A DNA stretch of 64,000 nt from an uncultured Acidimicrobiales bacterium (GTDB lineage Bacteria > Actinomycetota > Acidimicrobiia > Acidimicrobiales > CATQHL01): assembly GCA_958295925.1 (NCBI GenBank), contig CATQHL010000001.1, forward strand, positions 1,185,753 to 1,249,752, given 5' to 3'. The notes under the pieces are model-generated. The model saw only the letters and a list, made by a program, of their open reading frames with translations. It was not told the DNA's origin and did not search any database. Shown here piece after piece: positions 59,882-64,000 of the stretch; the first letter of the stretch is position 1; each line of letters begins with the position of its first letter. The position numbers were made by a program, and so were the translations under genes.

Positions 59882-60736
59882 TCAGGAAGTGCGGTATCGC
59901 TCTTTCCACTCACCCGCTCGCAGTCGGCGCACCCGCTCCGACGTTGGTGGATGCGTGGAGAACAACCCCGCGAACTCCACCCTCTGGCCAGAGAGGGGAT
60001 TCACGATGTAGTGCGAAGCCTGTTCACGCGCCACTGGGGTGGGAATGCGCTTGCCTGTCCTCTCCAACTTTTCCAGCGCCCTGGCCAGCGGTTCGCCGTC
60101 TTCAATGAGCTGCGCCGCCATGCGATCAGCCTTGAACTCGCGGGTGCGGCTTATGGCCATCTGCACGAGCATCGCCGCTACCGGCGCCAAAATCATCAAA
60201 GCGAGCATCGCAAAGGGGTTGCGGTCACGATCTCCTCCGGATTGTGGGAAGAAGATGGCAGCGATGAAAGCAAATCGGGCGAGCAGCGTGATCAGCATCG
60301 CGATTGCTGCTGCCACCGAACCCACGAGAATGTCCCGATTGCGGATGTGCATGAGTTCGTGGGCGAGCACACCGCGGATCTCTTTCCAGGTGAGGTGTTC
60401 GATCAGCCCGGCGGTTATGGCCACTGCCGCTTTTTGGGGGCTTCGTCCGGTTGCGAAGGCGTTGGGCTGCGGGTTGGGGGTTATGTATAGGCGTGGCGTC
60501 GGAATGTGGGCGCGCCTGGAGAGTTCCTCCACGATGGTGTAGTACTCGGGATACTGCCTGCGATCCGCCAACTTCGCCCGCGCCGAGCTGATGGCCAGCT
60601 TGTCGGAGAACCAGTAGGAAGACCCCACCAGCGCGAACGCCACGACTGCCCCGATGATCAACCCTCTCGTTCCGAAGTATCCGCCAACCCCAATGGAAAT
60701 GCCCCCCAGCAGGGATAGCAGGAGCAACGTCTTCAT
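59882..60736 (-). CDS. htpX: HtpX-family M48 metalloprotease
   Basis: About 284 aa from the ATG at 60736 (MKTLLLLSLLGG). A longer in-frame start at 60898 is not supported by family pattern. Two N-terminal membrane helices (about 3-48) are followed by FATGRSPQKAAVAITAGLIEHLTWKEIRGVLAHELMHIRNRD, where HELMH is the zinc site, and two more helices. The glutamate ligand is probably in REFKADRMAAQLI. HtpX degrades damaged membrane proteins. The 240 bases upstream of it, to the acyl-CoA ligase end, hold no gene. Confidence 0.93.
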   Translation of the reverse strand: MKTLLLLSLLGGISIGVGGYFGTRGLIIGAVVAFALVGSSYWFSDKLAISSARAKLADRRQYPEYYTIVEELSRRAHIPTPRLYITPNPQPNAFATGRSPQKAAVAITAGLIEHLTWKEIRGVLAHELMHIRNRDILVGSVAAAIAMLITLLARFAFIAAIFFPQSGGDRDRNPFAMLALMILAPVAAMLVQMAISRTREFKADRMAAQLIEDGEPLARALEKLERTGKRIPTPVAREQASHYIVNPLSGQRVEFAGLFSTHPPTSERVRRLRAGEWKERYRTS

Positions 60737-60976
60737 TGTGTTCTTCAAGGCATCCTCCCGAGAGCTTCCAACTACTTGCCGACTTTGGCTACGCGCCCAG
60801 GCCGTCTGCCGCCCCCCTGGCCGCATCTCGCCGATTGCCAACTTTGCAAGGTCGACGACAACGTCAACGCTAACAACGTCATGTGACTCATTGCACATTC
60901 CGGCCTAGAACGGCAAGTAGGCGAAGCGGCAGGCTAAGCAAAAAAAGACGCCCGGAGGTTCGACGCCCGGAAGGTG

Positions 60977-62488
60977 TTAGTTCAAGAGGCCTGCCAGGAG
61001 TGACTTGCGAATCTTGCCTGTCGGGGTACGGGGGAATTCGTCCACAAAAACTACTCTGCGGGGGCGAGCTCGGCTGTCGAGTTGTTGCGATACGAGTCGT
61101 TCGATTTCGTCGACGGCCTTCTCCGCTCCCTGCCGCAACTTCACGGCGGCGGCAACGCTCTCGCCCCAGGCGCCGTCTGGCTCGGCGAAGACTGCAACTT
61201 CCTCTATATCGGGGTCCGAGGCGATGGCCCGTTCGACTTGAGCAGGGTAGACATTCACCCCACCTGAGATGATGACCTCCTTGGAACGTCCTGCGAGCAT
61301 AAGAAATCCGTGGGAGTCCGCTATGGCAAGGTCACCCGTGAGCAGCCAGCCATCCTCGAACGCCGAGGCGGTGGAGTCCGCATCCTGCCAGTAGCCGGAC
61401 ATCACCTTTGGGCTGCGAATTTGTATCTCGCCTACTTCCCCGACATCAGCAGGCGAACCGTCTGAGCGTCGCAGCCGCACGTCCACGCCATCGATGGGAC
61501 GTCCGCAGGAACCCAGGCGCGGGTCGTCGGGCCCTCCCAAAGCACGATGCTCCTCAGGACCGAAGGCGGTCACAACGGTACATGCCTCGGAAAGGCCGTA
61601 TCCGTGATAGAGGCTGCAAGGGAGTTCCTCGGTCATGCGCAAGGTCTGGGCGGAACTGGAAGGCCCCGCCCCGTAGACGAGCAGTCGAAGGCTCGACAGC
61701 CGGGAGGGGTCGTACCCTGGATCGTCCAATACGCGGGAGACCTGCGTTGGAACGAGCATGGCGCTTGTCACCGAATAAGTCTCGACTGCTTCCATCCACG
61801 CCGCCGGGCCAAACGCGCGCATCACTACGTGGGTATGACCTCCGAAGAGCATTGTGAACACCCGAACACCCGCAGTGGCGTGGTGCAGGGGGGTGGAACT
61901 CAGATACACCTCCTGCGAGCCGAACTCCTGGGACTTCGCAGTGACAGCGGCGTTGAAGGCGATGGCCGCCTGGCTGAGACAGACCCCCTTCGAGGCGCCC
62001 GATGTGCCGCTGGTGAAAATTATCAGCGCTGTGCTCGCCGCGTCGACAGGGGGCAGTGGAACGGTTTCGGCGGCTAAGGCCTTTCGGTACTCGCCGCTAT
62101 CGGCCGACAGGGTCTCTGTCCCTGTGGCGCTCAGCGATTCTGCTCCCTCTTGATCGGCCATGCCCAGAACAGGTTCCGTGGCTGCCACAATCCGCTCCAC
62201 CTCCATCTGAGAAAGACTGCTGGCAATTGGGACGCAGGTTGCCCCAAGGCGAGTCGCAGACAGGTAGGCGAAGATTGGCAACAGCCCGTTTGCGGAGCGC
62301 ACTGCGATTCGATCGCCCTGCCGCACTCCGCGGCTCGCCATCCAGGACGACAGACGCTCTACTCGCTGCGCCAAGTGGTGATAGGTGAGCGTCTCGCCAT
62401 CCGGCGCGACTACGGCAAGGCGATCCGGGAACCGCGCAGCGGCCTCCGCCAGCGATTCCGAAATGGGTCCTAGCGAGATTTGACCCAA
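60977..62488 (-). CDS. AMP-forming acyl-CoA synthetase / fatty-acid-CoA ligase family protein
   Basis: About 503 aa, full length. The ATP loop is ALIIFTSGTSGASKGVCLSQ (about residues 155-175). Further motifs are LYHGYGLSEACTVV, GWLLTGDLAI, and the C-terminal catalytic Lys in FPRTPTGKIRKSLL. It activates a carboxylic acid as acyl-adenylate and transfers it to CoA. The acid is unknown. It stands apart from the HAD/acs pair downstream by 47 bases. Confidence 0.88.
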   Translation of the reverse strand: MGQISLGPISESLAEAAARFPDRLAVVAPDGETLTYHHLAQRVERLSSWMASRGVRQGDRIAVRSANGLLPIFAYLSATRLGATCVPIASSLSQMEVERIVAATEPVLGMADQEGAESLSATGTETLSADSGEYRKALAAETVPLPPVDAASTALIIFTSGTSGASKGVCLSQAAIAFNAAVTAKSQEFGSQEVYLSSTPLHHATAGVRVFTMLFGGHTHVVMRAFGPAAWMEAVETYSVTSAMLVPTQVSRVLDDPGYDPSRLSSLRLLVYGAGPSSSAQTLRMTEELPCSLYHGYGLSEACTVVTAFGPEEHRALGGPDDPRLGSCGRPIDGVDVRLRRSDGSPADVGEVGEIQIRSPKVMSGYWQDADSTASAFEDGWLLTGDLAIADSHGFLMLAGRSKEVIISGGVNVYPAQVERAIASDPDIEEVAVFAEPDGAWGESVAAAVKLRQGAEKAVDEIERLVSQQLDSRARPRRVVFVDEFPRTPTGKIRKSLLAGLLN

Positions 62489-62514
62489 TCTATCAGATCA
62501 TCTTTTTTTGGTAG

Positions 62515-62554
62515 TTATTGGTAGTAGCCGGAACTTTATTCGTAGTAGCCGGAA
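62515..62554. repeat. 21-bp offset tandem duplication at the end of the small HAD gene
   Basis: Two 19-base copies, TTATT then G or C then GTAGTAGCCGGAA, at 62515-62533 and 62536-62554, differ at one base. The right copy is the HAD C-terminal codons plus stop. The left copy repeats them after the stop, so the stop codon and last four codons exist twice. Confidence 0.85.
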
Positions 62555-63027
62555 TGTATGTAAACACATGGCAGATCCTCGTCGTAATACATCTTCACGA
62601 TTCGGGGATCGTCCTCCAAGGCAAACAAGAACTTGAAGCCAAACTCGCGCAACTTGATCAGCGACATTCGCTTCCACGCGGGTGCTTGAACCACTGTTTC
62701 ACGCGGGCCGCGCAGAGCAAGAAGATCCCAGCGCACGTTTCGGCTCTCCAGCCAAGACAGCGTGCTCTCCCTAGAGGAAAAAGGCCGGGCGGTGAGGAGC
62801 ACGACCTGCAGCGTCGACTCAAGCCTGCGAACCAGTTCTGCTTGGGCCTGCAGCAGCGGATCTTCCCCGGCGGCCGCGAAGAAGCCGAGCCAGTCACGCC
62901 GGGAATCGTCCAAATACCACTGCCGGCCGGCGGCGTCGGCCAGCACCCCGTCCACATCCACCAGCACGGCCTCTCCCGGAGGCTGGGGCTCGCCTCGCCA
63001 CACCCAGTGGCGCGGAAGGTCGCTCAT
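62536..63027 (-). CDS. Small HAD-superfamily phosphatase-like protein
   Basis: About 163 aa. The motif [21 protein letters not shown] (about residues 21-41) contains the HAD Asp nucleophile and second Asp, VVLLTARP is motif II, and [13 protein letters not shown] is motif IV. The pattern is close to polynucleotide-kinase-type phosphatases and to the swiss-army-knife HAD group. Partner and substrate are unknown. The start overlaps the acs stop (ATGA), so it is translated with acs. Confidence 0.75.
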   Translation of the reverse strand: MSDLPRHWVWRGEPQPPGEAVLVDVDGVLADAAGRQWYLDDSRRDWLGFFAAAGEDPLLQAQAELVRRLESTLQVVLLTARPFSSRESTLSWLESRNVRWDLLALRGPRETVVQAPAWKRMSLIKLREFGFKFLFALEDDPRIVKMYYDEDLPCVYIHSGYYE

Positions 63028-64000
63028 CCCTCCTCAACCGGGACGGCTGCCCGGCGCCGTATCTCCGAGATCACCGACTCGTCGGCCAGCGTGGTGGTGT
63101 CGCCCAGGCCCCTTCCCTCCACCACGTCTCTGAGCAGGCGGCGCATTATCTTTCCGCTGCGTGTCTTGGGCAGGTCTGGCACTATCACAACAGCCTTCGG
63201 GCGCGCAACCGGGCCCAGTTTCACGCCCACGTGGAGGCGTATCTCCTCCCTCAGTTCCTCGCTCGGGTCAAAGCCCATCCGCAAGATGACGTACCCGAAT
63301 ATGGCTTGGCCGATGACGGGGTCGGTTGCGCCTACAACGGCCGCCTCCGCCACCGCAGGGTGATCGACCAGCGCCGACTCCACCTCGGTCGTGCTGATGC
63401 GGTGACCGGAGACATTCATCACGTCGTCCACACGACCGAGCAGCCAGAAGTAGCCGTCGGAGTCCAGCTTGGCGCCGTCGCCTGCGAAGTAGCGGCCTGG
63501 GAATCGAGACCAGTAAGTGTCTTGGTAGCGCTGATGATCGCCCCAGATGCCCCGCAGCATGCCAGGCCACGGGCGGGTGATGGTGAGATACCCGCCTCCC
63601 TGGGTAATTGGGTTGCCGGTCTCGTCGACGATCTCGGCGAAAATCCCCGGCAGGGGAAGCGAGGCCGAGCCGGGCTTGGTGGTGGTGACTCCTGGCAGCG
63701 GGCTGATCATGTGGCCACCCGTCTCTGTCTGCCACCAGGTGTCGACAATCGGGCAGCGCTCGCCTCCAATGTGCTTGTGGTACCACATCCAAGCCTCCGG
63801 GTTGATGGGCTCTCCGACGGTGCCGAGCACCCGCAGGGAGGACAGGTCGTGGCGCTCGGGTTCGCCTGCCCCCCAGCGCATGAAAGTTCGGATGGCTGTG
63901 GGCGCCGTGTAGAGCTGGGTGACGCCGTAGCGCTCGACGATGTCCCAGAGGCGGTCCTTGGGCCACTGAGGGCGGTCACCACTGCGAAACTCCGGGCGGG
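63024..64000 (-). CDS. acs: Acetyl-CoA synthetase, C-terminal part (5' end outside window)
   Basis: The frame stays open to the right edge ([28 protein letters not shown] in outline), so the N-terminal half is missing. Features seen are [75 protein letters not shown] (in outline), and the catalytic Lys in [16 protein letters not shown]. It converts acetate, ATP and CoA to acetyl-CoA. The Lys is the usual acetylation site. A methionine near 63881 is internal and not the start. Confidence 0.95.
   Translation of the reverse strand, partial: RPEFRSGDRPQWPKDRLWDIVERYGVTQLYTAPTAIRTFMRWGAGEPERHDLSSLRVLGTVGEPINPEAWMWYHKHIGGERCPIVDTWWQTETGGHMISPLPGVTTTKPGSASLPLPGIFAEIVDETGNPITQGGGYLTITRPWPGMLRGIWGDHQRYQDTYWSRFPGRYFAGDGAKLDSDGYFWLLGRVDDVMNVSGHRISTTEVESALVDHPAVAEAAVVGATDPVIGQAIFGYVILRMGFDPSEELREEIRLHVGVKLGPVARPKAVVIVPDLPKTRSGKIMRRLLRDVVEGRGLGDTTTLADESVISEIRRRAAVPVEEG

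Noticed and set aside
59783..60490. 235-codon plus-strand frame near htpX
   Set aside because: Most of it is antisense to htpX and the remaining upstream part shows no coding signal.
60945..60975. Possible intrinsic terminator after the acyl-CoA ligase gene
   Set aside because: GACGCCCGG occurs twice as a direct repeat beside a run of A/T. Direct repeats do not form the needed stem, so I did not annotate it.

Overview
The window is a bacterial chromosome segment, most likely from a GC-rich actinobacterium, possibly of the Acidimicrobiia type. Pointers are a WhiB protein, an acyl-CoA carboxylase beta subunit with a small epsilon subunit, a NusG with a long N-terminal extension, many GTG/TTG starts and high GC over most of the sequence. 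The class-level assignment is an inference.

Region 1 (1-14.1 kb) holds housekeeping and catabolic genes. It starts with the 3' end of selB, then a WhiB regulator, an NfeD-type membrane protein with its STAS partner, a lone receiver domain, tRNA-Pro and a DUF2236 protein. Next come asd and lysC tail to tail, a membrane-anchored cyclophilin, an acyl-CoA carboxylase pair, a lutABC lactate-oxidation operon and an MFS transporter.

Region 2 (14.1-31.6 kb) is one long minus-strand translation and transcription block: tRNA-Thr, tRNA-Met and tRNA-Trp, secE, nusG, rplK, rplA, rplJ, rplL, rpoB, rpoC, rpsL, rpsG, fusA, tuf and rpsJ. The usual continuation rplC-rplD is absent after rpsJ. A GNAT acetyltransferase and tRNA-Tyr close the region on the plus strand.

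Region 3 (31.7-59.9 kb) starts right after tRNA-Tyr and is visibly poorer in GC, although unevenly so. It contains the most unusual content, a bacterial microcompartment (BMC) locus. On the plus strand (41.7-47.7 kb) lie a shell pentamer (BMC-P), a shell hexamer (BMC-H), a CoA-acylating aldehyde dehydrogenase, an EutJ-like chaperone, a tandem shell protein (BMC-T), a malate/lactate dehydrogenase-like enzyme with an EutQ-like N-terminal tag, and a zinc alcohol dehydrogenase. Starts are tightly coupled. Divergent from it on the minus strand (41.3-31.7 kb) lie a CrtC-like lipocalin-fold protein, a HAD phosphatase with an odd tail, a free-standing phosphohistidine swivelling domain, two proteins I cannot assign (474 and 195 aa), a full-length pyruvate phosphate dikinase-like protein with an altered pyruvate-binding barrel, and a GAF/PucR regulator. 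I see none of the usual BMC signature enzymes (diol dehydratase, ethanolamine lyase, glycyl radical enzyme, class II aldolase) and no PduL. The locus therefore looks like a metabolosome of unknown substrate, perhaps fed by a phosphotransfer step. Downstream are a minus-strand ABC-2/GldG-type cluster with a parvulin lipoprotein and two membrane proteins (47.8-54.3 kb), and a complete Liv-type uptake ABC transporter (54.3-59.5 kb).

Region 4 (59.9-64.0 kb) returns to high GC with an HtpX protease, an AMP-forming acyl-CoA ligase, a small HAD protein and the 3' part of acs, which runs off the window edge. I found no CRISPR array, transposase, integrase or phage gene.
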